A stretch of 64,000 nucleotides of DNA from Chiridota heheva (Eukaryota; Echinodermata; Holothuroidea; Apodida; Chiridotidae), in assembly GCA_020152595.1 (NCBI GenBank), contig JAIGNY010000912.1:827001-891000 (forward strand). Direction: 5' to 3'. Shown here in pieces: positions 10,560-24,500 of this stretch. The notes under the pieces were generated by a model, which saw only the letters and a program-made list of their open reading frames with translations, ran no database searches and was not told the DNA's origin. The translations under genes were made by a program, and so were the position numbers. How positions within the stretch are numbered: position 1 is the first letter of the stretch; every line of letters starts with the position of its first letter.

Positions 10560-11395
10560 TACAGCTAGCTGCAGCATGCCTTTTCAATGTACTGTATCAT
10601 GTCTGTGTGAAATACTGCATCATGCCTTTTTTAATGTACTGATTAAGCCTTTTCAATTTCTGTTACAATCCTTTTTAAAGAAAATTAACATGTACTTTGA
10701 ATACATATTAAAACATCATTTAATATATGGTGTCTTACATCACTTACTACTGTATCCAGCATATTTCTTATTTTCTCCTCACAACTTCAATATGCCTCAT
10801 TTTCTAAGCCTCTTAATATCATCAAAAATATTACTTAATATACATCTTAGGTTACTTAATATACTCTTATGTCACTTAATATACATCTTATGTTACTTAA
10901 TATCATCTTATGTTACTTATTATACATCTTATGCTACTTAATATACATTTTAAGTTACTTAATATGGTATGCCTCTTGTGCCTAAAATGTAACTCTTAAA
11001 TTACCTCTCTACATCATTAAATATGCTTGTGAGTCTAATATGCCTCCTGTGCTTTTAATATGCCTCTTGTGCCTTTAATATTTCTATTACATAACTAAAT
11101 ATGCTTCACAACATGTCATGTGCCTCACACAATTAATAAACCCCTTTACATCACTTAATATGCCTCTTATGTCTGCCTCTTACATATAATATGCTTCTTG
11201 CATCTTTGCATGCCTCTTGCATCTTTGCATGCCTCTTACATCACCTATGCCTCTTACATTAATCTTATATGCCTCTTAATTACATCATCTCAAATGCCTC
11301 TTACATTATCATACATGCCTCTTACATAATCTTATGCCTTTACATCATCTAACATGCTTTTTGCATCTTAATATGCCTCTGACATTGTGTAGAAC
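10560..11395 (+). repeat. Degenerate short-period array (atgcctcttacatcacttaat-like)
   Basis: Irregular copies of atgcctcttacatca, often followed by cttaatat, recur with spacings of about 20-30 bp. In the middle the motif shifts to gttacttaatatacatctta. It looks like an old tandem array that has drifted. The 121-residue open frame at 10576-10941 lies inside it and is not credible as a gene. Confidence 0.7.
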
Positions 11396-11422
11396 TGAAA
11401 CATATTCCTTAGATATACTGTA

Positions 11423-11516
11423 TGTTGTAGGATGCTGCTAAGCTCTGTTGTAGGATGCTGCTAAGATATGTTGTAGGATGCTGCTAAGCCATGTTGTAGG
11501 ATGCTGCTGCTATGTT
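11423..11516 (+). repeat. 23 bp tandem repeat, 4 copies
   Basis: The unit tgttgtaggatgctgctaag plus 3 variable bases starts at 11423, 11446, 11469 and 11492. Confidence 0.9.
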
Positions 11517-13092
11517 GCAATATGCTTCTTAAATATGCTGTAAAATAATACGGCTCAAATAGACTGTAACATGCGTCTTCAATTAGCTTCTAACAAACCT
11601 GGTAAATATATTATTAGAAGTAGAACGGTAAATACCATCAAGGTCCGCATGCACACCTGGTAGATATATTATTAGCAAAAACACTTAAACATGCTGTTGA
11701 AATACCAACTTCATATAAATGCCTCTTTCTTATAAAGAATCAAGCATCTTAAGCTTAGCAAGAATCATTCTGCTATTACAGTATCATTCTTATATTTCAC
11801 TTTGTATACTTTGTAAATAAAATGAGACAATAAAAAAGTACTCAAAAAGAAACTCATCAAGGCAACAATCTCCAGTCTTTAGATTAAAAAATAATTGAAA
11901 TCACATCTCCTTAGTATAAGACCTACTGTAGCTTACATAGTACTTATATATACCCCAGTAAGTGAGTCACTCCAAATCTACAAAAATAAGACCTTTTCAC
12001 AGTACCTACCTTTGACCCGTGTCTAAACTTACATGGGTCCAATCCAAGTTGACTCAGGTCATTTCTGGCACATGTATTTGGTTAATCGTGTTGGAATTCT
12101 TAACAAGAGTCAAAAGCTCTTAATCTCCAGAGCAGGGTTAGTACTCTACACGGGTCAATTCTGTATTGAATTTACAATGTGACAAGGTCAGCCAAGGTTA
12201 CGCATGTCAGACCTGTGTCCAACACTGAGATTTTCCGCCGTGTGAAAAAGCCTATAGATGATCATCTTACAGATTTCTCATTACAGTTTGATATTTTCGT
12301 GAAATGATCTTATTCTAGATGACAGATACTCTGACAATTCTACCAAGGTTTTGTAAGAAGGAACAACGTATTTATTCTGTAAAAAATCATCTAATCACTT
12401 TGCGGAAATGTTTATTTCCTTACTTTCCAAATAAGGCAAAAATGTTTTCAAATGTCATAAGGTAGATAGAATTAAGTTTGCTCTTACTAAAATAATCCTA
12501 CATAAATGCATATCTGCACATGATAAACGTGCACTCTCTTAACAATGTCTTGCAGTTAACACCTCCACTTCCTAACATGTAGTTACGAGAAAATATTGCA
12601 CAATGAATCAAGCAATCATATATACAGAACCCTGAGCATTTGATGGTGTTAGAAGGCCCTTAAAAATTAATCTCAATGCTCTGTCCAACAGCAACAGCAA
12701 TTTTTGGCAAAAAATATGGAATTTTCTCAAAACTTTCATCATGGATGTATGATGTACTATATACAAGCATGATAAAACAACAAATAAAGCACAGGTCAGC
12801 AAAGATCTTTGTAAAGATTTCATGTTGTTGCCCCTTACATTGCATGGAAATTTCATGGTATTTTAAATTCAAATTTTAACTTCTTTATATATTTTTGGAT
12901 AAAATACTGTGATCTTTTTCATGGATCTTTACACAGAGTACAGTGCATATATGTTCCTATACAAATGAGGACTTGCACCTGAAAACAATCCTATTAAATA
13001 GTTAATAATGTTAACAGCCTTAGTATAGGATAGACGTTTACTTACCATTTCTTGACACTCTGGAACTGGTTCACAGCATTTGAAAAATCATA
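11517..13092. other. No gene recognised
   Basis: This is AT-rich DNA with short open frames on both strands around 12600-12880. They overlap each other and have no recognisable similarity. Confidence 0.55.
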
Positions 13093-13262
13093 CATCTGGC
13101 TGCCCGGCACAAGCAAAATCTTATCCCAGCAACCATGATATTAACATGACCTACCCAGATGGACAATTAAAAGTTTCCAAAAATTTGCATTGCATGTATA
13201 CAAATCAAATCCCATGAGCAACCTTATTTACTACTTTCAGGGCAACCACAAATTTATTATCC
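13093..13262 (-). repeat. Interspersed repeat, copy shared with 47056-47232
   Basis: Read on the minus strand, this matches the plus strand at 47056-47232 in order: aatttgtg, agtactataaataaggttgc (here agtagtaaataaggttgc), a gcaatgcaaatttt block, catctggg(c/t)aggtc and tcatggttgc. The match is diverged but colinear over ~170 bp. The larger element is not identified. Confidence 0.6.
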
Positions 13263-13440
13263 CTGCCAGGCAGGCAAGTTAATTTGTTGACCTCTGCTGG
13301 TTCATCATGGAATTTTATTCTGTTGATCCAAGAATTAACAAAGTGGCATGTCAAATTATCAGCCTGGTCAATAATACCAGAAAGCCTTTCACAAAGATCC
13401 TGAAATGTGTAACACGAACAAGGGAAACAATTGTACAAAG
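13263..13440 (-). CDS. Candidate exon, product unknown
   Basis: The minus-strand open stretch reads DLCERLSGIIDQADNLTCHF, then VNSWINRIKFHDEPAEVNKL. It follows a good acceptor (tgttacacatttcag|gat) near 13401. The composition looks protein-like. No clear donor follows, and the downstream part enters the interspersed repeat shared with 47 kb, so this could be a transposon remnant. I do not recognise the family. Confidence 0.25.
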
Positions 13441-14239
13441 ATCAAATTGAAGTATTCTATTATTTCAGATTTCAATACACAGTACTTGTTTTGTGTTTAC
13501 CTCAAAAATGTTGCAATATGAAATGATTGTGTAAAGTTTATTATAAGGCCCTTAAAAGGCTGTAAAATGGTCAATTTTTTAACCATTTTTGATTCTTTGA
13601 TGGTTTTAAAACATACGTTTTCCAATATGCTAATTGTCCCTGAAGAAGTGTCATTTCAATAAAAAAAAACACATTACTCTTGAAAGGTAAACCATATTCT
13701 CTAAGATAGTAAAATAAAAACCTCTTGTCTTATTTCTGATACTTGCAAAATTAAAAGACTAACTATTACAGTAATATTCTTTAAACAAAAGAAACACGAT
13801 AAAACTTTAAGATAACATTTTCACTTGGTCCAATAAACCCACACAAATCAGCCTTTGGTCACAAAATGGCAAGATTGAATTAACTGATTTTCAAAGGGTG
13901 ATGAATCAACATGAAATTTAAAATAAACGAATTCATAAAAAAGATATTGTGACAAAGGCAAAAATGATTGCGAAAGTGGACTTTCTTTCGAATTTGCAAA
14001 TCAAAGATCATTACCGATTTTTGGCAAGATCAACTGCAAGATCAGCTGTTGATTAATAAAAAAGTCCTTCTAAAGTAAACTCACTAATCAATTACTTGTT
14101 TGATTGATTACTCTTAAAGGAATGTGAAATTTGTTAGTAGAAAATAAAATAAAAAAGTTTGTTTTTAACTAATTCATGCATATCATTTAAAAAAGTCTCA
14201 AATTGCACTCCCTTTGTTTATGCTGAGCACTTTCGTCAT

Positions 14240-14740
14240 TAAAGGATTAGTTCAGGGATCAAGCAAGTCCATCTTATATTGAAGAGGACTTCAAAAGAAA
14301 CAAATGAAGATGAAAGTATTCAAATTTCCTATTAACAATTGTTAATGTAACAATTGTTATTGTATTTTACAGAAAGTTGATTTAAATTTTGTACAATTTA
14401 AATTATTTTCCCTCAAACTTTCTTCTTCAGGTAGTGTATTACAAATACCCTTCCTAGATTCAGTTTTTCTACCTTTCTGACATATCCCATGGTTTTTAAG
14501 CCACAAAATCCCAGGACAAAATATGATAGAATGCATAAAGACTTTGAGGAATATGAGGCTATGACATCACAGCTAGCCTGACTTTAGTCGTTTCTACACA
14601 AATGATACCAAATCTTAAGTTTAGATGTCTCCTTAACGGAAAAATATTTTTGAATTGTTTCTTCACTATTTTGTTTCATTTGAAGTCCTCTTTCATTAAA
14701 GATATAGACTTGCTTGACCCCTGAACCAGTACCGTCACAA
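14240..14740. mobile_element. MITE-like element with ~75 bp imperfect inverted repeats
   Basis: The left arm at about 14243-14318 contains ttcagggatcaagcaagtc and gaggacttcaaaagaaacaa. The right arm, in reverse complement at about 14660-14735, contains ttcaggggtcaagcaagtc and gaggacttcaaatgaaacaa. The arms enclose ~340 bp of AT-rich DNA with aacaattgtt palindromes. There is no coding capacity. A related terminal-looking motif, ggccgagtgcccctttaa, lies just outside at 14800-14817. Confidence 0.55.
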
Positions 14741-15189
14741 GCAAGAATAGTGTATTCAAATATTCTAGATATCCCAGAATAATTCACCCTAACACTTTGG
14801 CCGAGTGCCCCTTTAAGTAGCAGAATATCACTGAGCCAGCCAGCTGATTCATACAGTTATGTCTTACCGGTTGCATATATTTATCTATTTACGTTCTTAG
14901 AATACAAAGACTTAAGATTTTAAATTTTCAGTTACTCAATAAATGGCACTACCTGAAGTGGATAGACACACACCTTATTTGACAAAATTGACAGTGCTAC
15001 TTTTAGCTAATAAAACAACAATCAACGCATTATATTATCTTATAATTAGCAATGATACATCACTTTAACATGTAAAAGGACAATTAACAACAACAGCAGA
15101 CCCTGATTTTGAGTTCTTTAAGCAATTGTACCAAACTTACAGCTATATACAACATTTTCTCGTCATTTCAAATTGCTACAATTTCTACG

Positions 15190-15505
15190 CTAATCCCTGG
15201 GTTTAATACCGGAACATTTTAAAGTAACGTATGGTATACCAATGTGTTCCCAGTGGTCTTTCGGCCAGTAGCGCAGCACAGGTCCCATTTCCGGGCATTC
15301 GTTCTGTGCATCAAAATATGAGAAGAGGACGCATGCGGTGTAAGCTGATACAAAAACGAGTATATGCCAGAAGCAGTGAAGGTATGGGAATGACACCATC
15401 TGCCACATGTCGCAAAGAAAGTAATCACTCAGCCAGCAGGACACGGAGACCACCCACAACATACCGCAGATCTTGCCGAGACGAGAAACACGTTTACATT
15501 CAGTT
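15190..15505 (-). CDS. ACER2: ACER2-like coding exon 4 with stop codon
   Basis: It completes codon 162 and encodes residues 163-266, then TAG at 15192-15190. The acceptor is ccattgttttacag|aac. It carries [22 protein letters not shown] with two His, [19 protein letters not shown] and [10 protein letters not shown], then a short hydrophilic tail. Upstream in-frame residues from 15531 ([11 protein letters not shown]...) are intron read-through. A candidate polyadenylation hexamer on the minus strand is near 13536-13541, but other sites are possible. Confidence 0.93.
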
Positions 15506-18500
15506 CTGTAAAACAATGGAGATAGAAGCAATGATAATACAGCTCAATCGTAATTCCTAGCAATTTGCAAGATGTAAGCAATGCAATGGGTTCTGTTGTT
15601 TCCTTTTTTTTTTGACAAAGAATATTTACAAAATTCTTTTTAACATGCGATTCGGAGCTTATCAAAAGTTGAAAGAAAGCTGATAATCATTTTCAGAAAA
15701 TAAGATCCTTTTTCAGAAGAGGTGCAATGTTTCTTTGCTTAATTGGGGTGGGGGGAGCGGTAAAACTTTTGTTGATATATTTGGGGTAAAAATTCCACAA
15801 GATTTTTTTTTAGGAAACTTGATATGGACCGGCACAAGTCCATTGGAGAATAAGTCTATTGCATATCTACTTAATGTATTATTTATTCATTTTAATTTTA
15901 TTATTCTTTCTTTCTTTCTTTTTTTTTGAAGGAAGAGGGGGAGGGGGGCAGAGAGGGGTGCAATTTGTGGACAACCTTTCCAATGGGTACTTTTTAGACA
16001 TTATGTTCAGAGCTTACATCAACAGATCAGTGTGTGTAGAGATATAAATGTATGTAATGGCAGCAGGTAAGTTATACAGTCGGTTGACATGATGACATGT
16101 CCGATAGTATGAATGGGCCTCACTCACTGGCAGCAGATGATGGAAACAAAGGTTTATTTACACCTAATTTTGGTATATAAATGCAACAAACCCAGGGGCA
16201 CAGATTAAGGGGTGTGGAAGAATAAGCATATCACTCGGAGATATGAAGAAATTGTTTTAAAATGTTGTGCGATTCTCTAATTGAATTTACTTTGTATTCA
16301 TTTTTCACTTTGCAAAATATTGGGGGGTTTAAAGTCCACCTTACCCCCTCCCACCCAAACTCTCCTGATTGTACCTCCCCTGTTGTATCATCATATCAGG
16401 CTGCAATAAAACGTAACAACTTTCTGTTTTATCATGGAAGTGACTAGGGTACCTCTTATTTTGGGGGAAGGTAAGAGGGTAGGTAATGCTTACAGAGTTT
16501 TGACCAAACATACTGTTCTTTATAATCAATGTTTTTTTAGGTTTTTTTTTACGGTAACTTTGCCAACATTTTCCCCACTTTAAATAAACTGGGTGGAAGG
16601 GATCACAACCATATTCCTGTTTGTGGTAATAAACAACAAAAACTCATGGACATTGTGAAATTTGATTGAACTACCAATCCTAACATGACAAATTTAGGTA
16701 CTTTTTAAAGTTAATTTTTTTAAATCCCTCCGAACCATTAGCATATGACCCCCCCACCCCTCTCTTAACCAGCAATCAGAGGTTAACTCCGATCAATGCT
16801 TGTACTCATTTTCACAGCCTGAGTGGAGCTGAGGCAAACAGGATTAAGTGCCTGCATGGCCTAATAACACAACACAGCTGCTGGCCCCAACCACTGATCA
16901 CCACTGCATTCATTATGTTAATGTCACTTACAGTATGTACATACTGTACTTACGACCTTCTTAATCACAATTAAAGTAGGAACATAGTTAATGCTTTTGC
17001 TTTTGTTAATTACATTAATGTATTGTATAACTTTAAAATTATCTATTGATTTTCATTTCTTTATATACAGTTTCTTATCTGACATATGACAGTGCCATGA
17101 ATGAAACCATGAATGCCTTGCAGGGGTCAAGTTTTATCATTTTCACCACTGTTCCACAGAACATTACTTTTTCAAATAATACTGTTCCAGATCAGTTTTC
17201 ACTGTTCCAACACTTTTGCCGATAACAGGACAAATTCTTTTCTTCAAAATGGGCAATTTACAACTAATTTGTAAATTAGTTGATAAGTCCAAATATGTAT
17301 ATCGGATATTGGAATTTACATGATGTAGCATCCAGTTGTGTACAGTGGTACAAATGCAAGCAGCCTTGCAAATAAGTATTCATGATGAAATTACAGACAT
17401 GGTTGGAAAAGCTTTTTCTTAGGGAAGAAATTATTTGTTATGATAATCTTATTTGACAACATGGATTTTTTTTTTGAGCAGGAATCTAGTTAAAGGTCAC
17501 TGATGTCTCAATGTTGTGAAAAGAACACTGTTCCACCAGAACAGTGAGGTTTCAAAATTCACTGTTCCCGCATGAAAAACACTGTTCTCGGAAAAGTGGA
17601 AATTTAAACCTGCCTTGTATCCCCTCTTTTGTTTCTAAATTTCTATCCAACAAGGGCCATATATGATACTGCCAGTATTAATCAACTGTTCTTTTTCACT
17701 TTTAATGTGTTTTGCTTGGTGGATACAGTAGGTGGTAATATTTGATTGGTTGTTGTGTTGTGTTTGCATTAATATCTGTATGCATCATCGTTTGGTGTTG
17801 TGTTTGCATTAATATCTGTATGCATCATCGTTTGTTGATGTTGTGTTTGCATTAATATCTGTATGCACCATTGTTTGTTGTGTTTGCATTAATATCTGTA
17901 TGCATCATCGTTTGTTGATGTTGTGTTTGCATTAATATCTGTATGCACCATTGTTTGTTGTGTTTGCATTAATATCTGTATGCACCATCGTTTGTTGTTG
18001 TGTTTGCATTAATATCTGTATGCATCATCGTTTGGTGTTGTGTTTGCATTAATATCTGTATGCATCATCGTTTGTTGATGTTGTGTTTGCATTAATATCT
18101 GTATGCACCATTGTTTGTTGTGTTTGCATTAATATCTGTATGCACCATCGTTTGTTGTTGTGTTTGCATTAATATCTGTATGCATCATCGTTTGCTGTTG
18201 TGTTTGCATTAATATCTCTATGCATCATCGTTTGTTGTTGTGTTTGCATTAATATCTGTATGCATCATCGTTTGCTGTTGTGTTTGCATTAATATCTCTA
18301 TGCATCATCGTTTGTTGATGTTGTGTTTGCATTAATATCTGTATGCATCATCGTTTGCTGTTGTGTTTGCATTAATATCTGTATGCATCATCGTTTGTTG
18401 ATGTTGTGTTTGCATTAATATCTGTATGCACCATTGTTTGTTGTGTTTGCATTAATATCTGTATGCACCATCGTTTGTTGTTGTGTTTGCATTAATATCT

Positions 18501-21500
18501 GTATGCATCATCGTTTGCTGTTGTGTTTGCATTAATATCTGTATGCATCATCGTTTGTTGATGTTGTGTTTGCATTAATATCTGTATGCACCATTGTTTG
18601 TTGTGTTTGCATTAATATCTGTATGCACCATCGTTTGTTGTTGTGTTTGCATTAATATCTGTATGCATCATCGTTTGCTGTTGTGTTTGCATTAATATCT
18701 CTATGCATCATCGTTTGTTGTTGTGTTTGCATTAATATCTGTATGCATCATCGTTTGTTGTTGTTTGCATTAATATCTGTATGCATCATCGTTTGGTGTT
18801 GTGTTTGCATTAATATCTGTATGCATCATCGTTTGTTGTTGTGTTTGCATTAATATCTGTATGCATCATCGTTTGTTGTTGTTGTGTTTGCATTAATATC
18901 TGTATGCATCATCGTTTGCTGTTGTGTTTGCATTAATATCTGTATGCATCATCGTTTGTTGTTGTGTTTGCATTAATATCTGTATGCATCATCGTTTGTT
19001 GTTGTTGTGTTTGCATTAATATCTGTATGCATCATTGTTTGTTGATGTTGTGTTTGCATTAATATCTGTATGCATCATTGTTTGTTGATGTTGTGTTTGC
19101 ATTAATATCTGTATGCATCATCCTTTGTTGATGTTGTGTTTGCATTAATATCTGTATGCACCATTGTTTGTTGTGTTTGCATTAATATCTGTATGCATCA
19201 TCGTTTGTTGTTGTGTTTGCATTAATATCTGTATGCATCATCGTTTGCTGTTGTGTTTGCATTAATATCTCTATGCATCATCGTTTGTTGATGTTGTGTT
19301 TGCATTAATATCTGTATGCACCATTGTTTGTTGTGTTTGCATTAATATCTGTATGCACCATCGTTTGTTGTTGTGTTTGCATTAATATCTGTATGCATCA
19401 TCGTTTGCTGTTGTGTTTGCATTAATATCTCTATGCATCATCGTTTGTTGTTGTGTTTGCATTAATATCTGTATGCATCATCGTTTGGTGTTGTTTGCAT
19501 TAATATCTGTATGCATCATCGTTTGTTGTTGTGTTTGCATTAATATCTGTATGCATCATCGTTTGTTGTTGTGTTTGCATTAATATCTGTATGCATCATC
19601 GTTTGTTGTTGTGTTTGCATTAATATCTGTATGCATCATCGTTTGCTGTTGTGTTTGCATTAATATCTGTATGCATCATCGTTTGCTGTTGTGTTTGCAT
19701 TAATATCTGTATGCACCATCGTTTGTTGTTGTGTTTGCATTAATATCTGTATGCATCATCGTTTGGTGTTGTGTTTGCATTAATATCTGTATGCACCATC
19801 GTTTGTTGATGTTGTGTTTGCATTAATATCTGTATGCACCATTGTTTGTTGTTGTGTTTGCATTAATATCTCTATGCATCATCGTTTGTTGTTGTGTTTG
19901 CATTAATATCTGTATGCACCATCGTTTGTTGTTGTGTTTGCATTAATATCTGTATGCATCATCGTTTGCTGTTGTGTTTGCATTAATATCTGTATGCATC
20001 ATCGTTTGTTGATGTTGTGTTTGCATTAATATCTGTATGCACCATTGTTTGTTGTGTTTGCATTAATATCTGTATGCACCATCGTTTGTTGTTGTGTTTG
20101 CATTAATATCTGTATGCATCATCGTTTGCTGTTGTGTTTGCATTAATATCTCTATGCATCATCGTTTGTTGTTGTGTTTGCATTAATATCTGTATGCATC
20201 ATCGTTTGTTGTTGTTTGCATTAATATCTGTATGCATCATCGTTTGTTGTTGTGTTTGCATTAATATCTGTATGCATCATCGTTTGTTGTTGTTTGCATT
20301 AATATCTGTATGCATCATCGTTTGGTGTTGTGTTTGCATTAATATCTGTATGCATCATCGTTTGTTGTTGTGTTTGCATTAATATCTGTATGCATCATCG
20401 TTTGTTGTTGTGTTTGCATTAATATCTGTATGCATCATTGTTTGTTGTTGTGTTTGCATTAATATCTGTATGCATCATCGTTTGCTGTTGTGTTTGCATT
20501 AATATCTGTATGCATCATCGTTTGTTGTTGTGTTTGCATTAATATCTGTATGCATCATCGTTTGTTGTTGTGTTTGCATTAATATCTGTATGCATCATCG
20601 TTTGTTGTTGTGTTTGCATTAATATGGAGGAGGGATGGAGAGGAGATGGAGGGGGGATGGAGAGGGGATGGAAAGGAGGAGTGGGGGAAGATGTCAGTTC
20701 TGAGTAACTTTTGTTCTGTTGTGCATGAAGTTTGATACTTTTTGCGCAAAACTTGCAAAAACGTTATTCTTCTCACACTCTAGCATTATGTAGATATCAA
20801 CCATAATTTCAATTAAAACGGGAACTTTTAGCAAAAAGAGATGACGCGTGGAGGCTGTATGTAGTATATCTGCCCCGTGTGCACCCCCTGGATCCGCGCC
20901 TGCACTGATTAGCCCTCTCTAGGATCACACACTTCACTTCCTTAGCACAAGGAACAGGCTAGAAAAGGTGACCCAAACAAAGCCTGCTTCACCCCGACCC
21001 TGTCATTTTACTGTGGCTGACAGGAATACTTCTCAGCGATCGAAACACAACTCGCGCCGCTTACTGGTGTATTGTATAAATGGCCGCCATTTTGAAAATC
21101 AATATGGCTGTCATTCAGAAAAATAGTTCTGCGGTTATTTGGTATTCAAAATGCAGTTTACTAAAAATTCAATGTGTTTCAAGGTTTTTAAATCAAATAA
21201 TTTAAGTTTTTTAATTTATTTAGCAGTTATTTTGAAATCCCATATGGCCACCAAATAGATGTCATGCGAATAGCATAGTTGGATTGCTCGACATTAAAAA
21301 CAGGGGGTTTGCCCCTATAACCAAGTCCCTAAGTGCTCTAAAATGTGAAAATACTGCCAGTTTTATTATATTTTATTTCAATTATTTTATTTTTCATCAT
21401 AATTTATGCAAATAACTCAAAACCCCCAAAGTGAGCATCTGGAGTTATTATATCACAATAATGTACACATTGTGATGATTCCAAAGGTACCAAATTTCTT

Positions 21501-24500
21501 TTGATTGTAATTTTTTCTGACACCAAATGTATTTATGATAGCCTATATGTTGAAGAAAGAAAGATTTTGAAAAGACCGATATTGTTCATTTCCTGATTCA
21601 ATCTTGTGGTCACAGCATAGCCAACAAATGAGACCGTTACATTAGAAATACCCACATATTAATCTGTTCGAAAAGAAGCTAGATATTGCATTATAAATAA
21701 GCTTTTGTTGTCACTTAACAAAGACTTTGAGAGTATAAGATATGCTTCGTTGAGTTTTCTGCATGTGTAACTTTCGGGAAATCTCGTGGACATAAAAAAC
21801 TTTTGTTATAGCGAGATTTTGTGAGCCAAGTTTGGTTCGCGAGATCTTGTATAAGTTGAGGGGGCTAATACGCCTTAGTGGCATGGTATTGCATGGGCAC
21901 TGGAGCATGCATGCTGTGGGAATATGAAATGCAGTAAGTATATCATCAGTAAAAATCAAGAAGTTTGAACAGTGAAATGACACTTTAGTGCATGCCCCTT
22001 CTGACAAATAAGTGCAAGGCTTTTCTGACACTCTAGTCACTAGTGCATGCCCCTTCTTCAGCCTCCAGCCCAGGACACCCAGTCTTACCTTCTTAACTCA
22101 AAGAGAAGCATTCCCAAGCAAGGAAGGATAAATGGCATCATAAAATAATTGTTGAGAGACGGCTTGATGCAGGCCAACACGGAGCTTAAAATGGTGATGG
22201 TTAACATCATCAATTTAAACGATTTCCTGTTGAAAAGAAAGAAAATATGGTTAAGAATTTTTACTTGAGAGTTCTGCAGTAAATTGTGCATCAGTAATTA
22301 CTGTATACTACTTTTCATCTGTAAACACAATGGTGCTCATTGTGATGGCCAGGTTTTGCGGGTAGAACAAATCAGTAGAGCACACGCTTGCCTTTTCAAT
22401 TTTTTTTTTCATCAGTGCGTTATAAAACTCTTGTAGGTTTGAAAGCAATAGAAAATTAATATCCTTAGTTACAGTAGTATAATTATAATTTTCTCTACTT
22501 TTGCTATTAGTCCTTTTTACACAGACCTGCCAGCCTTTAGGATCACCAAACTGTATTCTGGAACTACAAAAGCTGTATTTTTGATAAAAAAACTGTACTC
22601 TTCAAACAAAATGTACAAAACAAAGGTTTACTGTGGCTGAAAAAAAATTACCACTGTACTTTCAGTTTCTCTTATTGTACGCGGCAGTTGCCTTTTTGCA
22701 TTTCTAAAGTGCTTCATTTTTTAATGTACGTTGATGGCATGGAATCCCTGCTGCTTGCCAATAGATCTTGCTAATTAAACAGTCTGATAGAACTGGAGTG
22801 CTCAACTTGATCGGAACTCTGTTGCAGGTAGCTTGCCTTATGCATAATTAACTTGTAGTCTACACTTTTTGGCGGCAGCCGCAAATGGTTATAAATCGTA
22901 TTCTGAATCTGAATCGGTTAAGTCGGCAAAAATCCTTCAATAGGACATAAACGCCAACCGAGCGTAAAAAGAATTAGTAAAAAAACAAACAAAAACAATA
23001 AAAAAATAAAATAAAGACTAAATAAATAGATAAATAAATTTAAAAAAAAAAAAACGTATTCTGGTGCCAAAAAACGTACAATCGTATTCTCAACATTTTC
23101 CTGTATTAAATATGGCAAAATCGTACTAGTTGGCAGGTCTTTTTACAGTGTACAGTATGTAAAGGATATTTGTACTGTGGCACAATGCTTCAAAAATGAA
23201 TAACAGAGTGAAGTTGCTGTTACCAGCATAAACACAACGCAAAGCCATCCATGGGTCAATTTTGTAATGAACAATAATTAGGCCAATATCATGGAAAACA
23301 AATCTACAAAGAATTATTCAGTTCAGGAAGTCGCTATTTTATGTCTTAAACAGCATATACTTAAAATAATGTGTACTGCATGATGGTGTGTGCACAGACC
23401 TGTGGTTTTTTTGTGAACTGTTCCTAGAATCCTTAACGTCAATGAATATTTGGAGGCAACATTAATGCTTTCAAATCTATTACAAACTTGAAAGTAACAG
23501 CATGTTCCATTAAAATTGCATTGGATTGACCATTTCATTGCATTGGATTGACCATTTCATTGCATTGACCATTTCATTGCATTGATTGCCATTTCATTGC
23601 ATTGGATTGACCATTTCATTGGATTGACCATTTCATTGGATTGACCATTTCATTGCATTGGATTGACCATTTTAGAGCATTGGATTGACCATTTCATTGC
23701 ATTGACCATTTCATTGCATTGGATTGACCATTTCATTGCATTGGATTGACCATTTCATTGCATTGGATTGACCATTTCATTGCATTGGATTGACCATTTC
23801 ATTGCATTGGATTGACCATTTCAGAGCATTGGATTGACCATTTCAGAGTATTGGATCGACCATTTCAGAGCATTGAATCGACCATTTCATTGCATTGGAT
23901 TGACCATTTCAGAGCATTGGATTGACCATTTCAGAGCATTGGATTGACCATTTCAGAGCATAGGATTGACCATTTCAGAGCATTGGATTGACCATTTTAG
24001 AGCATTGGATTGACCATTTCAGAGCATTGGATTGACCATTTCAGAGCATTGGATTGACCATTTCAGAGCATTGAATTGACCATTTCAGAGCATTGGATTG
24101 ACCATTTCAGGGCATTGGAATGACCATTTCAGAGCATTGGATTGACCATTTCAGAGCATTGGATTGACCATTTCAGAGCATTGGATTGACCATTTCAGAG
24201 CATTGGATTGATCATTTCAGAGCATTGGATTGACCATTTCAGAGCATTGGATTGACCATTTCAGAGCATTGAACTGACCATTTCAGAGCATTAAATTGAC
24301 CATTTTAGAGCATTGGATTGACCATTTTAGAGCATTGGATTGACCATTTCAGAGCATTGGATTGACCATTTCAGAGCATTGGATTGACCATTTCATTGCA
24401 CTGGATTGACCATTTCAGAGCATTGGATTGACCATTTCAGAGCATTAGATTGACCTTTTCAGAGCATTGGATTGACCATTTCAGAGCATTGGATTGACCA

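Noticed and set aside
10576-10941. 121-codon open frame
   Set aside because: It lies in a degenerate short-period repeat, with hydrophobic low-complexity translation and no similarity.
15506-15531. In-frame extension MLLSPLFYR before ceramidase exon 4
   Set aside because: It is translated intron upstream of a clear acceptor, and exon 3 joins in the right phase at 15505.
17145-17590. Steroid-receptor-type response elements (tgttcc/agaaca words)
   Set aside because: Half-site spacing and orientation do not match the standard palindrome, so this is more likely a decayed repeat rich in actgttcc.
17745-20622. CRISPR-like regular array
   Set aside because: Units are contiguous with no unique spacers, and the setting is animal intronic DNA. 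It is a minisatellite.
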